NCBI RefSeq assembly: GCF_018599185.1
Contig: NZ_JAHFVL010000001.1
Span: 1,364,001-1,428,000, forward strand
Direction of reading: 5' to 3'
Length of the DNA: 64,000 nucleotides
From: Rhodanobacter sp. LX-99
Lineage (GTDB): Bacteria; Pseudomonadota; Gammaproteobacteria; Xanthomonadales; Rhodanobacteraceae
Part shown: positions 1-8,387 of the stretch, piece by piece
Position numbering within the stretch: position 1 is the stretch's first letter
Layout of the letters: each line of letters starts with the position of its first letter
Translations under genes and position numbers: made by a program
The notes under the pieces: model-generated
What the model was told of the DNA's origin: nothing
What the model saw: only the letters and a program-made list of their open reading frames with translations
Database searches by the model: none

Positions 1-813
1 GTGCGCGAAATCTTCGCGCGGCATACCGATCTGATCGAGCCGCTGTCGCTGGACGAGGCCTACCTCGACGTCACCGAAACAAAAACCGGCCTGCCCTCGG
101 CCACCGCCACCGCCGAGGCGATCCGTGCGGCGATCCGCGAGGAGACGCAGCTCACCGCGTCGGCCGGCGTGGCGCCGAACAAGTTCCTCGCCAAGATCGC
201 CTCGGATTTCCGCAAGCCCGACGGCCTGTACGTGGTGCGCCCGCACCAGGTCGAGGCGTTCCTCACCCCGTTGCCGGTCGGCCGCCTGCCCGGCGTGGGC
301 AAGGTGATGGAGGCGAAGCTGGCCGCGCTCGGCATCGCCACCGTGGGCGAGCTGCGCGCGTTCGCGCAGGCGGAACTGGAGCAGCGCTTCGGCCGCTGGG
401 GCCGGCGCCTGCACGAACTGGCGCACGGCATCGACGAACATCCGGTGCAGCCGGAGCGCCTCACCCTGCAGGTTTCCGCCGAGGACACGTTCGAGCACGA
501 CCTGCGGCTCGACGAACTCGAGCCGCACATCCGCCGGCTCGCCGAAAAGGCCTGGGCCGGCCACCAGCGCGAGCACGGGCGCGTGGCACGCACCGTCGTG
601 CTGAAACTGAAGACCGCGGACTTCCACACGCTGACGCGCAGCCTCACCCCGCCGCAACGGCCGCTGTCGGCGAACGAACTGGCCGAGATCGCCTGCGCCC
701 TGCGCGAACGGGTCGAGCGCCCCGCCGACAGCCGCTACCGCCTGGTCGGCGTGGGCCTGGCCGGCTTCGTCGACCAGGACAGCTACCAGGCGCAGACGGA
801 CCTGTTCGACTGA
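1..813 (+). CDS. dinB: DNA polymerase IV, C-terminal part (5' end outside window)
   Basis: Translesion Y-family polymerase that copies past damaged bases. The visible 270 residues lack the N-terminal start of the palm; the window cuts the gene, so the GTG at base 1 is not a believable start. SLDEAYLD (visible residues 16-23) carries the catalytic Asp-Glu pair of the family. It is followed by ASAGVAPNKFLAKIAS, a helix-hairpin-helix thumb (LPGVGKVMEAKLAALGI, about 97-113) and the little-finger domain. The very C-terminus (QTDLFD) resembles a beta-clamp-binding peptide (QxxLF), which is inference. Roughly 85-90 residues should lie upstream of the window. Function is certain at family level. Confidence 0.95.
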   Translation: MREIFARHTDLIEPLSLDEAYLDVTETKTGLPSATATAEAIRAAIREETQLTASAGVAPNKFLAKIASDFRKPDGLYVVRPHQVEAFLTPLPVGRLPGVGKVMEAKLAALGIATVGELRAFAQAELEQRFGRWGRRLHELAHGIDEHPVQPERLTLQVSAEDTFEHDLRLDELEPHIRRLAEKAWAGHQREHGRVARTVVLKLKTADFHTLTRSLTPPQRPLSANELAEIACALRERVERPADSRYRLVGVGLAGFVDQDSYQAQTDLFD

Positions 814-828
814 CCGCGGCGTGGCGCG

Positions 829-1455
829 TCACGCCTGGCGGTCGCGGCCGAAGCGCGGCAGGTTCCAGTGGTAGCGCAGCGACAGGAAGCGCAGCCCGAA
901 GCAGGCCAGGATCGGCAGCCAGGTTGCCCATGCGGCCGGCCAATGCAGGCGCTCGCCGATCACCGTCAGCACGGCGCCGACGAACGCGGCCAGCGCATAG
1001 ATCTCCTTCTGCAGCACGACCGACACGCGCGCCAGCAGCACGTCGCGCGCCATGCCGCCGCCGATCGCGGTGACCATGCCCAGCAGGATCGCCACCTCCG
1101 CGTTGTGGCCGAACGCCAGCGCCTTGTGCGCGCCGTACACCGCGAACAGACCCAGCCCCATCGCGTCGAACAGGCGCACCGGATAAGTCAGCCGCTCCAC
1201 CCACGGATAGGCCCCGATGGTGAGCAGCGCGGCGACGACCGCGGTGAGCAGGTAGCGCCAGTCGGACAGACCCGCCGGCGGGATCGCGCCGATGCACAGG
1301 TCGCGCGCAATGCCGCCGCCGCAGGCAGTGATGAAGGCGATCGCCAGGATGCCGAACAGGTCGAGGTTGCAGCGCCGCGCCGCGGTCGCGCCGCTGATCG
1401 CGAAAGCGAACGTGCCGGCCAGATCCACCAGGTTGAACAGCAGTTGCTCATTCAT
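829..1455 (-). CDS. TRIC/YicG family membrane protein (UPF0126)
   Basis: Small integral membrane protein of 208 residues made of two similar halves. Each half holds a glycine-rich motif followed by Arg-Asp: GGGIARD in the first and GGGMARD in the second. This is the signature of the bacterial trimeric intracellular cation channel family, whose studied members conduct potassium. About seven hydrophobic segments are visible. The start is an ATG at 1455. It ends 15 bases after convergent dinB and stands alone on its strand. Family assignment is firm; ion selectivity and physiological role are unknown. Confidence 0.9.
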   Translation of the reverse strand: MNEQLLFNLVDLAGTFAFAISGATAARRCNLDLFGILAIAFITACGGGIARDLCIGAIPPAGLSDWRYLLTAVVAALLTIGAYPWVERLTYPVRLFDAMGLGLFAVYGAHKALAFGHNAEVAILLGMVTAIGGGMARDVLLARVSVVLQKEIYALAAFVGAVLTVIGERLHWPAAWATWLPILACFGLRFLSLRYHWNLPRFGRDRQA

Positions 1456-1573
1456 GCGGCCGGTTCGTTCGCGGGCATGCCGACGATGCGGCGATGCCCG
1501 CCATTGAACCAGTTTTTGAGCCTGCTCAATACCTCCACACGGCCCGCGCCGCGCGAAGGCATTGAACAGGCCC

Positions 1574-1900
1574 TCAGCCCAGCTTGCGCGAGATCGCGAA
1601 GAACGCCAGGTTGCCCAGGCCGGTGGCGCCGGCCAGCACGGCGACCAGACCGGGCGTGACGTCCTGCCAGCCGAACCACTGGATCAGGCCGAAGCCGAGC
1701 GCCAGCGAGACCAGCACGATGCCCCAGCGCAGCGAGGAATGGCGGCGGCGCAGTTCCTCGTCGCGCAGCACGGAGTTGACCAGTTCCTCCGAGCCGCCGG
1801 CGTTGACCATCTGGCGGCGCACCCTCGCGTCCACCACGACCTTGATGGCGTAGGCGATGCAGACGAACAGGCTGATCGGGATCAGGATTTCGAAATTCAT
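1574..1900 (-). CDS. small two- to three-helix membrane protein (DUF6249-like)
   Basis: 108-residue protein with an N-terminal hydrophobic helix (about 5-22), a charged middle (RRQMVNAGGSEELVNSVLRDEELRRRHSSLR) and two further hydrophobic helices to the C-terminus. The pattern resembles short DUF6249-type proteins found beside sigma/anti-sigma genes in Xanthomonadales; I make that match from memory. A Shine-Dalgarno-like AAGGAA sits upstream of the ATG at 1900. It is divergent from the ECF sigma gene that starts at 2023, so the two may share the control region between them. Function unknown. Confidence 0.75.
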   Translation of the reverse strand: MNFEILIPISLFVCIAYAIKVVVDARVRRQMVNAGGSEELVNSVLRDEELRRRHSSLRWGIVLVSLALGFGLIQWFGWQDVTPGLVAVLAGATGLGNLAFFAISRKLG

Positions 1901-2022
1901 GACGGCTTTCCTTGTGGCGGGTACGGGATGGTGGACCTTCGAGACCTTGGATACGGGCAGCCCGCGAACGGTTGCGACAAAGTGCTTGCAACCGTTTCCC
2001 GCCTGAGCGTATCCCTGGTGCC

Positions 2023-2604
2023 ATGGACGACACCCGCAGCAGCCCCGACCGCGAGCTGGTCGACGCCGTGCTGGCCAACCGGCCGGGCGCGTTCGAACGC
2101 CTCGTGCGCGAGTACCAGGGGTTGTGCTGGCACATCATCCAGCGCATGGTGCGCAACCCGGAGGACGCGCGCGAGCTGTGCCAGGACACCTTCCTGCGCG
2201 TGCACCAGTGCCTGCACCAGTACCGTCACGAGAGCGCGCTGAAATCGTGGATCGGGCGCGTGGCGTACACCATCGCCTTGCGCCACCTGCAGCACAAGCG
2301 CATCCCGCTGGTCGACAACGGCGGCACCGACGATGACTACGCCCTGGTGGAGAGCATCGGCGACGGCTTCGATCTGGAGGCGGCCTGCGCGAATGAGGAA
2401 GCGGCGCGGCACCCGCACGCCGCGATCGAGCAGTTGCCGCCGTTGCAGCGCACGCTGCTGACGTTGTATTACCTCGAAGAGACGACCATCCCGGAGATCG
2501 CGCGGATCACCGGCCTGGCCAGCGGCACCATCAAGAGCCACTTGTTCCGCTCACGTCTGCGCCTGCGCGGCGCACTCGAGGCGCGAACCGGAGTTGCAGC
2601 ATGA
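2023..2604 (+). CDS. ECF-type RNA polymerase sigma factor
   Basis: 193-residue sigma-70 family factor that would direct core polymerase to a small regulon. Region 2 is clear (FERLVREYQG... DARELCQDTFLRVH). Region 4 has the helix-turn-helix IPEIARITGLASGTIKSHLFRSR near the C-terminus. I chose the ATG at 2023 because sigma region 1.2/2 begins directly after it; an upstream in-frame extension to 1912 has no conserved sequence. The stop overlaps the start of the next gene (ATGA at 2601-2604), so the two are translationally coupled. Trigger and target promoters cannot be read from the window. Confidence 0.9.
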   Translation: MDDTRSSPDRELVDAVLANRPGAFERLVREYQGLCWHIIQRMVRNPEDARELCQDTFLRVHQCLHQYRHESALKSWIGRVAYTIALRHLQHKRIPLVDNGGTDDDYALVESIGDGFDLEAACANEEAARHPHAAIEQLPPLQRTLLTLYYLEETTIPEIARITGLASGTIKSHLFRSRLRLRGALEARTGVAA

Positions 2605-3083
2605 GCATCCAGCACATCGACGATCACATCCCGCCTTTTGGCGATGCCGCGCAAGAGCGCGAATGGCTGGCGCAGGAGAACGCCATGCGGCGCGAGCGTC
2701 TGCAGCTCGACCCCGCCGGCGACGACGCGCGCAGCCGGCGCTACCGCCTGCTCGCACGGGCTTTGCGCGAACCGTTGCCCGATGCGTTGCCGGCGGACTT
2801 CGCGCGACAGCTGGCCGCGCAGGTTGCCGCCCGCCCGGATCGGCGAGCGGCGTCCGGTACGCGTCTCGAATTCGCGCTGATGCTGGCGCTGGCAACCGTG
2901 CTGGCCGTAGCCGCGGGTATGGTGGTGGCGATCTACGGCGACGCGTGGCTGCCGTCGTTCGCCACGCTCCTGCCGACCCCGCACGCACCGGCCACCCGCT
3001 GGCTGCTGGCGCTGGCCAGCTGCCTCGGCGCGTCGTGGCTGCTGGGGTTATGGCAGCGGCATGCGCGTGCGCAAGAGGGCTGA
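2601..3083 (+). CDS. probable anti-sigma factor, membrane-anchored
   Basis: 160-residue protein overlapping the ECF sigma gene by four bases, the usual layout of a sigma/anti-sigma pair. The N-terminal 90 residues are soluble and charged and would face the cytoplasm. Two hydrophobic helices follow (about 91-112 and 131-147). No HxxxCxxC zinc-binding motif is present, so it is not a classical zinc-type anti-sigma domain. The role rests on gene order and topology, not on a recognised domain. Confidence 0.65.
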   Translation: MSIQHIDDHIPPFGDAAQEREWLAQENAMRRERLQLDPAGDDARSRRYRLLARALREPLPDALPADFARQLAAQVAARPDRRAASGTRLEFALMLALATVLAVAAGMVVAIYGDAWLPSFATLLPTPHAPATRWLLALASCLGASWLLGLWQRHARAQEG

Positions 3084-3093
3084 GCGGCCGCGG

Positions 3094-3894
3094 TTACCAC
3101 TCCAGCACCGAATCCAGCCCGCGATGCAGGCCGACCAGGCCGGACACCTTGCGGATCGCCAGCAACGCACCATCCACGTAAGGCTTCGCGCTGCTGCCGG
3201 CGTTGTGGCGCAGGCTCAGCGTCTGGTCCGGCATGCCGAAGACCGCCTCGGCGCCGATCACGAAGCCGGGCAGGCGCAGCGCATGCACCTGGCTGCCGGC
3301 CAGCGTGCCGCCGCGCGTCTCGCGCATGCCGACGGTCCGCTCCAGCGGCACTTCCAACTGCGGCTGGCGCACCCGGCCCATGCGCCCGGCCAGCTCGCGC
3401 ACGGTGCCGCTGGGCGCGTCCGGCTTGCCCGCGCTGGCGTAGTCGATGATCTCCCATTGCGGGATGAGCTTCGCCGCCATCTCGGCGAACTTGATCAGCA
3501 GCACCGCGGTCAATGCAAAGTTGCCGCAGGCCAGCACGCCGCGCTGGCGCTCGCGCGCGACCGCGTCGATCTGCGCGTAATCCTCGTCGGTGAGGCCCGA
3601 CGTGCCCACCACCACGTGCGCACCATGCGCCAGCGCGGCGAGGATGTTCGCCTTGGCGGTGTCGGGATGGGTGTACTCGACGAACACGTCGCAGGGCAGC
3701 GTCAGTGCCTCGGCGGCGCTGGCGAAGATCGGCACCGCCAGCCGCCGCTCGCCCAGCACATCGCCCAGCTGCTGTCCGGCATGCCGGCGCGCCACAGCCG
3801 CGACCAGTGCGAGGTCGGCGGCGGCGGCGATGCAGCGCGCCAGCTCGGAACCGGCCCAACCGGTGGCACCGGCAAGACATAGCTTCAGTGACAT
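3094..3894 (-). CDS. dapB: DapB-like dihydrodipicolinate reductase family protein, active-site histidines missing
   Basis: 266-residue enzyme of the DapB fold, which reduces 4-hydroxy-tetrahydrodipicolinate with NAD(P)H in lysine and peptidoglycan synthesis. Seen: N-terminal dinucleotide-binding loop GATGWAG (9-15), VVVGTSG (94-100), GNFALTAVLL (124-133) and the substrate loop KPDAPSGT (157-164). In E. coli DapB the segment before that loop holds two catalytic His residues (159/160). The matching positions here are Ala and Ser (EIIDYASAGK, 148-157), while the following Lys is kept. The ATG at 3894 is preferred over a GTG two codons upstream because GAGGTG sits before it. It may be a non-canonical DapB or a paralogue with another substrate. 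Confidence 0.8.
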   Translation of the reverse strand: MSLKLCLAGATGWAGSELARCIAAAADLALVAAVARRHAGQQLGDVLGERRLAVPIFASAAEALTLPCDVFVEYTHPDTAKANILAALAHGAHVVVGTSGLTDEDYAQIDAVARERQRGVLACGNFALTAVLLIKFAEMAAKLIPQWEIIDYASAGKPDAPSGTVRELAGRMGRVRQPQLEVPLERTVGMRETRGGTLAGSQVHALRLPGFVIGAEAVFGMPDQTLSLRHNAGSSAKPYVDGALLAIRKVSGLVGLHRGLDSVLEW

Positions 3895-3962
3895 ATCCAC
3901 CTCGTCGCAGTTGGCGCCCCGGTTTGAACCACGGCGTTCACCGATACTTTCCGGGCTTGCCT

Positions 3963-3996
3963 GGACAAAAGCCCGGATCGCTCCGGGCTTTTGTCC
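3963..3996 (-). terminator. hairpin terminator after lpd
   Basis: A perfect 14-base-pair stem with a six-base loop lies between the stop of lpd and the start of the dapB-like gene. Runs of A and T are built into the outer part of the stem, giving the form AAAAGCCCGG...CCGGGCTTTT, so it can work in either direction. It most likely ends aceF-lpd transcripts and insulates the dapB-like gene. Confidence 0.8.
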
Positions 3997-4012
3997 ATGG
4001 CGACCGCCTCGC

Positions 4013-5854
4013 TTACTTCTTCTTCGGCATGTACAGGTCGGTGATCGTGCCTTCGTACACTTCCGCCGCCATGCCGACCGATTCGCCCAGGGTCGGATGC
4101 GGGTGGATGGTGAGTGCGATGTCGGCTGCCTCGCTGCCCATCTCGATCGCCAGTGCCAGCTCGGAGATCAGGTCGCCGGCGTTCACCCCGACGATGCCGG
4201 CGCCGACGATGCGGTGGGTTTCCTCGTCGAAGATCAGCTTGGTGAAACCTTCGGTGCGGTCGATGCCGATCGCGCGGCCGCTGGCGGCCCACGGGAACTT
4301 GCCCACGCCGACCTTCAGGCCTTTCTCCTTCGCCTCGCGTTCGCTCACGCCGACCCAGGCCACTTCCGGGTTGGTGAACGCCACCGACGGAATCACCCGC
4401 GCGTCGAAATGGCTCTTCAGGCCAGCCACCGCCTCGGCCGCCACATGCGCCTCGTGGGTGGCCTTGTGCGCCAGCATCGGCTGGCCGACCAGGTCGCCGA
4501 TCGCGAAAATGTGCGGCACGTTGGTGCGCATCTGCGAGTCGACGTTGATGAAGCCGCGCTCGGTGACGGCAACGCCAGCCTTGTCGGCGCCGACCTTGCC
4601 GCCGTTCGGCGAGCGGCCCACCGACACCAGCACGCGGTCGAACAGCGTGGTCGCGGGGATGCTGTCGCCTTCGTAGCTGACCTCGATGCCTTTCTTCGTC
4701 GCCTTCGCCTCGACCACCTTGGTCTTCAGGTGCACGCCCTTGAGCCTGCCGCCCAGTCGCTTGGCCAGCGGCCGGATCAGGTCGGCGTCGGCGCCGGGGA
4801 TGAGCTGGTCCATGAACTCGACCACGGTGACTTCGCTGCCCAGCGCGGCATACACGGTGGCCATTTCCAGGCCGATGATGCCGCCGCCGACGACCAGCAG
4901 TTTCTTCGGCACGTCCTTCATTTCCAGCGCGCCGGTGGAGTCCATGATGCGCTCGTCGTCCCACGGGAACGACGGCAGCTTCACCGACTGCGAGCCGGCG
5001 GCGATGATCGCGTACTCGAAGCGGATCAGCTTCGCGCCGTCTTTCGTCTGGACTTCCATTTCGTTGGGCGACACGAACATGCCGGTGCCTTCGAGCGTGC
5101 GCACCTTGCGCTGCCTGGCCATGCCGGCGAGGCCGCCGGTGAGCTGGCCGACCACCTTGCCCTTGAAGCCGCGCAGCTTGTCGATGTCGATCGCAGGCTT
5201 GCCGAAACTGACGCCGTGCGCGGCCATCGCCGCGGCTTCGTCGATCACCGCCGCGGCGTGCAGCAGCGCCTTGGACGGGATGCAGCCCACGTTGAGGCAG
5301 ACGCCGCCGAGACTGGCGTAGCGTTCCACCAGCACGGTGTCGACGCCGAGATCGGCGGCGCGGAACGCGGCGGTGTAGCCGCCGGGACCGGAGCCGAGCA
5401 CGACCAGCTTGCATTCGATGTCGGCCTTGCGGCCGCTGCCAGCCGCCGCTCGCGGCGCTTTCCCCTCTCCCTGCGGGAGAGGGTGCCCCGAAGGGGCGGG
5501 TGAGGGTTCGGTCGGAGCCGAAGACCTCGCTTCGCCCGTACCCTCACCCCCAGCCCCTCTCTCCTGCAAGGGGACTTCCTGACGGTCGCCGATCGGAGAG
5601 GGGGGCGAAGCACCAGTCACTTCCAGCACGGCGATCACCGCACCTTCGGAAACCTCGTCGCCGACTTTCAATTTCAATTCCTTGATCACGCCGGCGGCGC
5701 TGGAGGGAATCTCCATGGTCGCCTTGTCCGACTCCAGCGTGATCAGGCTCTGTTCCTTCGCCACCGTGTCGCCGGCTTTCACCAGCACTTCGATCACCGG
5801 CACGTTGTCGTGGCCGCCGATGTCGGGAACCTTGATCTCGATCGTGTTCGCCAT
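4013..5854 (-). CDS. lpdA: dihydrolipoyl dehydrogenase with N-terminal lipoyl domain (PDH E3)
   Basis: 613-residue flavoprotein that reoxidises dihydrolipoamide with NAD+ in the pyruvate dehydrogenase complex. Residues 1-80 form a biotinyl-lipoyl domain with [10 protein letters not shown]; Lys44 is the lipoylation site. From about 143 the FAD domain starts ([17 protein letters not shown]). The redox cysteines are in [13 protein letters not shown] (Cys186, Cys191), and HPHPTLGES near the end gives the catalytic His-Glu pair. The linker at about 84-134 is coded by repeat-like DNA (separate entry). A start at 5854 fits GGAGG better than the ATG six bases upstream. It lies 14 bases after aceF on the same strand, so they form an operon. 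Confidence 0.96.
   Translation of the reverse strand: MANTIEIKVPDIGGHDNVPVIEVLVKAGDTVAKEQSLITLESDKATMEIPSSAAGVIKELKLKVGDEVSEGAVIAVLEVTGASPPSPIGDRQEVPLQERGAGGEGTGEARSSAPTEPSPAPSGHPLPQGEGKAPRAAAGSGRKADIECKLVVLGSGPGGYTAAFRAADLGVDTVLVERYASLGGVCLNVGCIPSKALLHAAAVIDEAAAMAAHGVSFGKPAIDIDKLRGFKGKVVGQLTGGLAGMARQRKVRTLEGTGMFVSPNEMEVQTKDGAKLIRFEYAIIAAGSQSVKLPSFPWDDERIMDSTGALEMKDVPKKLLVVGGGIIGLEMATVYAALGSEVTVVEFMDQLIPGADADLIRPLAKRLGGRLKGVHLKTKVVEAKATKKGIEVSYEGDSIPATTLFDRVLVSVGRSPNGGKVGADKAGVAVTERGFINVDSQMRTNVPHIFAIGDLVGQPMLAHKATHEAHVAAEAVAGLKSHFDARVIPSVAFTNPEVAWVGVSEREAKEKGLKVGVGKFPWAASGRAIGIDRTEGFTKLIFDEETHRIVGAGIVGVNAGDLISELALAIEMGSEAADIALTIHPHPTLGESVGMAAEVYEGTITDLYMPKKK
5457..5610. repeat. repeat-like insertion inside lpd linker (two inverted copies)
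   Basis: Within the open lpd frame the DNA shows the form of interspersed repeats common in Xanthomonadales intergenic regions. One unit (about 5459-5506) reads CCCTCTCCCTGCGGGAGAGG and then a GGGTGAGGGT end. A second, opposite unit (about 5540-5573) reads ACCCTCACCCCCAGCCCCTC. The stretch is translated as a Pro/Gly/Glu/Ser-rich linker (PLPQGEG, PSPAPSG) between the lipoyl and FAD domains. Repeat identity is judged by eye. Confidence 0.7.
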
Positions 5855-5868
5855 CGTCATCGCCTCCG

Positions 5869-7254
5869 TCAGAGCAGCAGCCGGCGGATGTCGCCGAGCT
5901 GGTTGGCGAGGAAGCTGGCGAAGCGCGCGGCGAGCGCGCCGTCGATTACCCGGTGGTCATAGCTGAGCGACAAGGGAAGCACCAGCCGCGGCGCGAATTC
6001 CCTGCCGTTCCACACCGGCTTGGTCACCGACTTGGAGACGCCGAGGATGGCCACTTCCGGCGCGTTGACGATCGGCGTGAAGTAGGTGCCGCCGATGCCG
6101 CCGAGCGAGCTGATCGAGAAGCAGCCGCCGGACATCTCGGCCGGGCCGAGCTTCTTGTCGCGCGCCTTCTTCGAGATTTCGGCCAGGTCGCGCGCCAGGT
6201 CGAGCAGGCCCTTCTTGTCGCAGTCGCGGATCACCGGCACCACCAGGCCGTCGGGCGTGTCCACCGCGATGCCGATGTGGAAGTACTTCTTCAGGATCAG
6301 CTTCTCGCCCGACTCGTCGAGCGAGGCGTTGAACTGCGGGAACTGCTTCAGCGCGGCCACCACCGCCTTGATCTGGAACACCAGTGGGCTGATCTTCAGG
6401 TCCTTGTTCTCGGCGCCGAGCTGCTTGCGGAACGCCTCCATCTCGGTGATGTCGGCGTCCTCGTGCTGGGTGACGTGCGGGATCATCGCCCAGTTGCGCG
6501 CCAGGTTCGCGCCGGAGATCTTCTGGATGCGCGACAGCGGCTTTTCCTCGATCTCGCCGAACTTGGCGAAGTCGACCTTCGGCCACGGCAGCAGGTTCAA
6601 CCCGCCGACCGAGGCCGACGCGCCGGCCACCGGGCGGGCGCCGGAAGCGAGCGCGTGCTTGACGTAGGCGCTGACGTCCTCGCGCTGGATGCGGCCGCCG
6701 CGGCCGCTGCCCTTGACCTGCTGGATGTCCACGCCCAGCTCGCGCGCGAAGGCGCGCACCGCCGGGCTCGCGTACGGCGCGTCGCCGGGCATCACGATGC
6801 GCGCATCCATCGGCGGACGCACCTGCGGCGGCACGTCGCCCTCGGGCGCGTTGCCCGGCTGCACGCCCTGGCCGGCGATCGGCATGGGCTTCGGCTCGGC
6901 GGGTGCGGGGACTACGGATGTGGCGGGGGCGGGAACTGCTGGCTTCACCGCTTCGGGCGCACCCTCACCCCTGCCCTCTCCCGCCGCGGGAGAGGGGGAC
7001 GTGGAGACGGCTGCGCCGTCGGCTTCTATAACGGCGATCACCGCGCCTTCGGAAACCTCGTCGCCGACTTTCAGCTTCACTTCCTTCACCGTGCCGGCGA
7101 ACGGCGCGGGCACTTCCATGGTCGCCTTGTCCGATTCCAGCGTGATCAGGCTCTGCTCTTTCTCCACCCGGTCGCCGGCCTTGACCAGCACTTCGATGAC
7201 GGGAACGTCTGCGTGGCCGATATCGGGAACGCGGGCTTCTTTGAGGTCGGCCAT
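5869..7254 (-). CDS. aceF: dihydrolipoamide acetyltransferase (PDH E2)
   Basis: 461-residue core enzyme of pyruvate dehydrogenase that moves the acetyl group from lipoamide to CoA. Domains in order: one lipoyl domain (1-80, [10 protein letters not shown], Lys43); a Pro/Ala linker; a peripheral subunit-binding domain (about 160-197, [20 protein letters not shown]); and the catalytic domain ending in [16 protein letters not shown], whose His and Asp are catalytic. I chose the ATG at 7254 because AGGAG lies seven bases upstream and the lipoyl domain begins at once. Only one lipoyl domain is on E2; the partner E3 carries another. Upstream is a divergent control region facing an ABC transporter. 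Confidence 0.96.
   Translation of the reverse strand: MADLKEARVPDIGHADVPVIEVLVKAGDRVEKEQSLITLESDKATMEVPAPFAGTVKEVKLKVGDEVSEGAVIAVIEADGAAVSTSPSPAAGEGRGEGAPEAVKPAVPAPATSVVPAPAEPKPMPIAGQGVQPGNAPEGDVPPQVRPPMDARIVMPGDAPYASPAVRAFARELGVDIQQVKGSGRGGRIQREDVSAYVKHALASGARPVAGASASVGGLNLLPWPKVDFAKFGEIEEKPLSRIQKISGANLARNWAMIPHVTQHEDADITEMEAFRKQLGAENKDLKISPLVFQIKAVVAALKQFPQFNASLDESGEKLILKKYFHIGIAVDTPDGLVVPVIRDCDKKGLLDLARDLAEISKKARDKKLGPAEMSGGCFSISSLGGIGGTYFTPIVNAPEVAILGVSKSVTKPVWNGREFAPRLVLPLSLSYDHRVIDGALAARFASFLANQLGDIRRLLL
6958..7002. repeat. repeat-like insertion inside aceF linker
   Basis: ACCCTCACCCCTGCCCTCTC and an opposing GGGAGAGGGG arm form one unit of the same type as in lpd, inside the E2 linker and in frame. 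It encodes residues 84-99 ([16 protein letters not shown]). Identity as an interspersed repeat is by pattern only. Confidence 0.6.
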
Positions 7255-7330
7255 GATGACTCCTGCTGGCGATGGCGTGCCGCTCGGGGATGGCGGCCGC
7301 GTACAAGACCTCAATCATAACGAAGGCACG

Positions 7331-7354
7331 CCCGATCCGTATGCCCGGATCGGG
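7331..7354. promoter_or_regulatory. 9-bp inverted repeat between aceF and the ABC operon
   Basis: CCCGATCCG and CGGATCGGG are perfect inverted copies around a six-base loop, in the 227-base divergent gap between aceF (start 7254) and the ABC ATPase (start 7482). There is no T-run, so a terminator is unlikely. It could be an operator or an RNA hairpin in one of the leaders. Confidence 0.35.
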
Positions 7355-7481
7355 TGATTACGCCGATTTCCCGGCCACCATGCGCGAGCGTATGCATGAC
7401 CTTGAGCGCACGCGCAGCCCTGATCCATGCCTTAGGCTGATCCGCAGGCTCAGGCCGCGCGGGCGGCGCCGGAAGACACCC

Positions 7482-8366
7482 ATGCTGACGATACGCGACC
7501 TGTCGAAAACCTACGCCAACGGCGTGCGAGCGCTGCGCGGTGTGTCGCTGGACATTCCCAACGGCATGTTCGGCCTGCTCGGCCCGAACGGCGCGGGCAA
7601 GTCGTCGCTGATGCGCACCATCGCCACGCTGCAGGATCCGGACGCAGGCACGATCAAGCTGGACGAGATGGACCTGCTCGCCGACAAGCAGGCCACCCGC
7701 CGCCTGCTCGGCTACCTGCCGCAGGAGTTCGGCGTGTATCCGAAGGTCTCGGCCGAGGCGATGCTGGAGCACTTCGCCGTGCTCAAGGGCGTCACCCTGA
7801 AGGGCGAACGGCGCGAGCTGGTCGAGTCGCTGCTGCGCCAGGTGAACCTGTGGGACGTGCGCAAGCGCAAGCTGGGCACCTACTCCGGCGGCATGCGCCA
7901 GCGCTTCGGCATCGCGCAGGCGCTGATCGGCGACCCGCGCCTGGTGATCGTGGACGAACCCACCGCGGGTCTCGATCCGGAAGAGCGCAACCGCTTCCTC
8001 AACCTGCTGGCCGAAATCGGCGAGCGCGTGGTGGTGATCCTGTCCACGCACATCGTGGAGGACGTCACCGACCTGTGTTCGCGCATGGCGATCATCGGCC
8101 AGGGCCAGGTGCTGCTCAGCGGCGAACCGGCCGAGGCGATCCGTTCGCTGGATGGCCGCGTGTGGCGGCGCACGATCGACAAGGCTGCACTGGACGGCTA
8201 CCGCGCCCGCATGAACATCCTGTCCACCCGCCTCGCCGGCGGCCGCACCCTGCTGCACGTGCTGGCCGACGCGCTGCCGGAAGAAGGTTTCGAACCCGTC
8301 GTGCCCGACCTGGAAGACGTCTACTTCGGCCGCCTGCGCGCGCAGGCGACGGTGCAAGCCGCCTGA
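7482..8366 (+). CDS. ABC transporter ATP-binding protein
   Basis: 294-residue nucleotide-binding subunit powering an ABC-2 type exporter. Walker A is GPNGAGKSS (34-42), the signature is SGGMRQR (135-141), Walker B is VIVDEP (155-160), and the switch His is in STHIVED. A C-terminal extension of about 80 residues is typical of this subgroup. The ATG at 7482 places the standard MLTIRDLSKTY start; the open frame continues upstream without conserved sequence. It is followed after 21 bases by the permease/peptidase fusion, clearly one operon. Substrate unknown. Confidence 0.93.
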   Translation: MLTIRDLSKTYANGVRALRGVSLDIPNGMFGLLGPNGAGKSSLMRTIATLQDPDAGTIKLDEMDLLADKQATRRLLGYLPQEFGVYPKVSAEAMLEHFAVLKGVTLKGERRELVESLLRQVNLWDVRKRKLGTYSGGMRQRFGIAQALIGDPRLVIVDEPTAGLDPEERNRFLNLLAEIGERVVVILSTHIVEDVTDLCSRMAIIGQGQVLLSGEPAEAIRSLDGRVWRRTIDKAALDGYRARMNILSTRLAGGRTLLHVLADALPEEGFEPVVPDLEDVYFGRLRAQATVQAA

Positions 8367-8387
8367 CCGCGCCGGCAAGGACGACCG

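Noticed and set aside
1471..1501. Eight-base inverted repeat GCGGGCAT/ATGCCCGC between the small membrane protein and the TRIC gene
   Set aside because: Long loop and no T-run; such short GC-rich repeats are expected by chance here.
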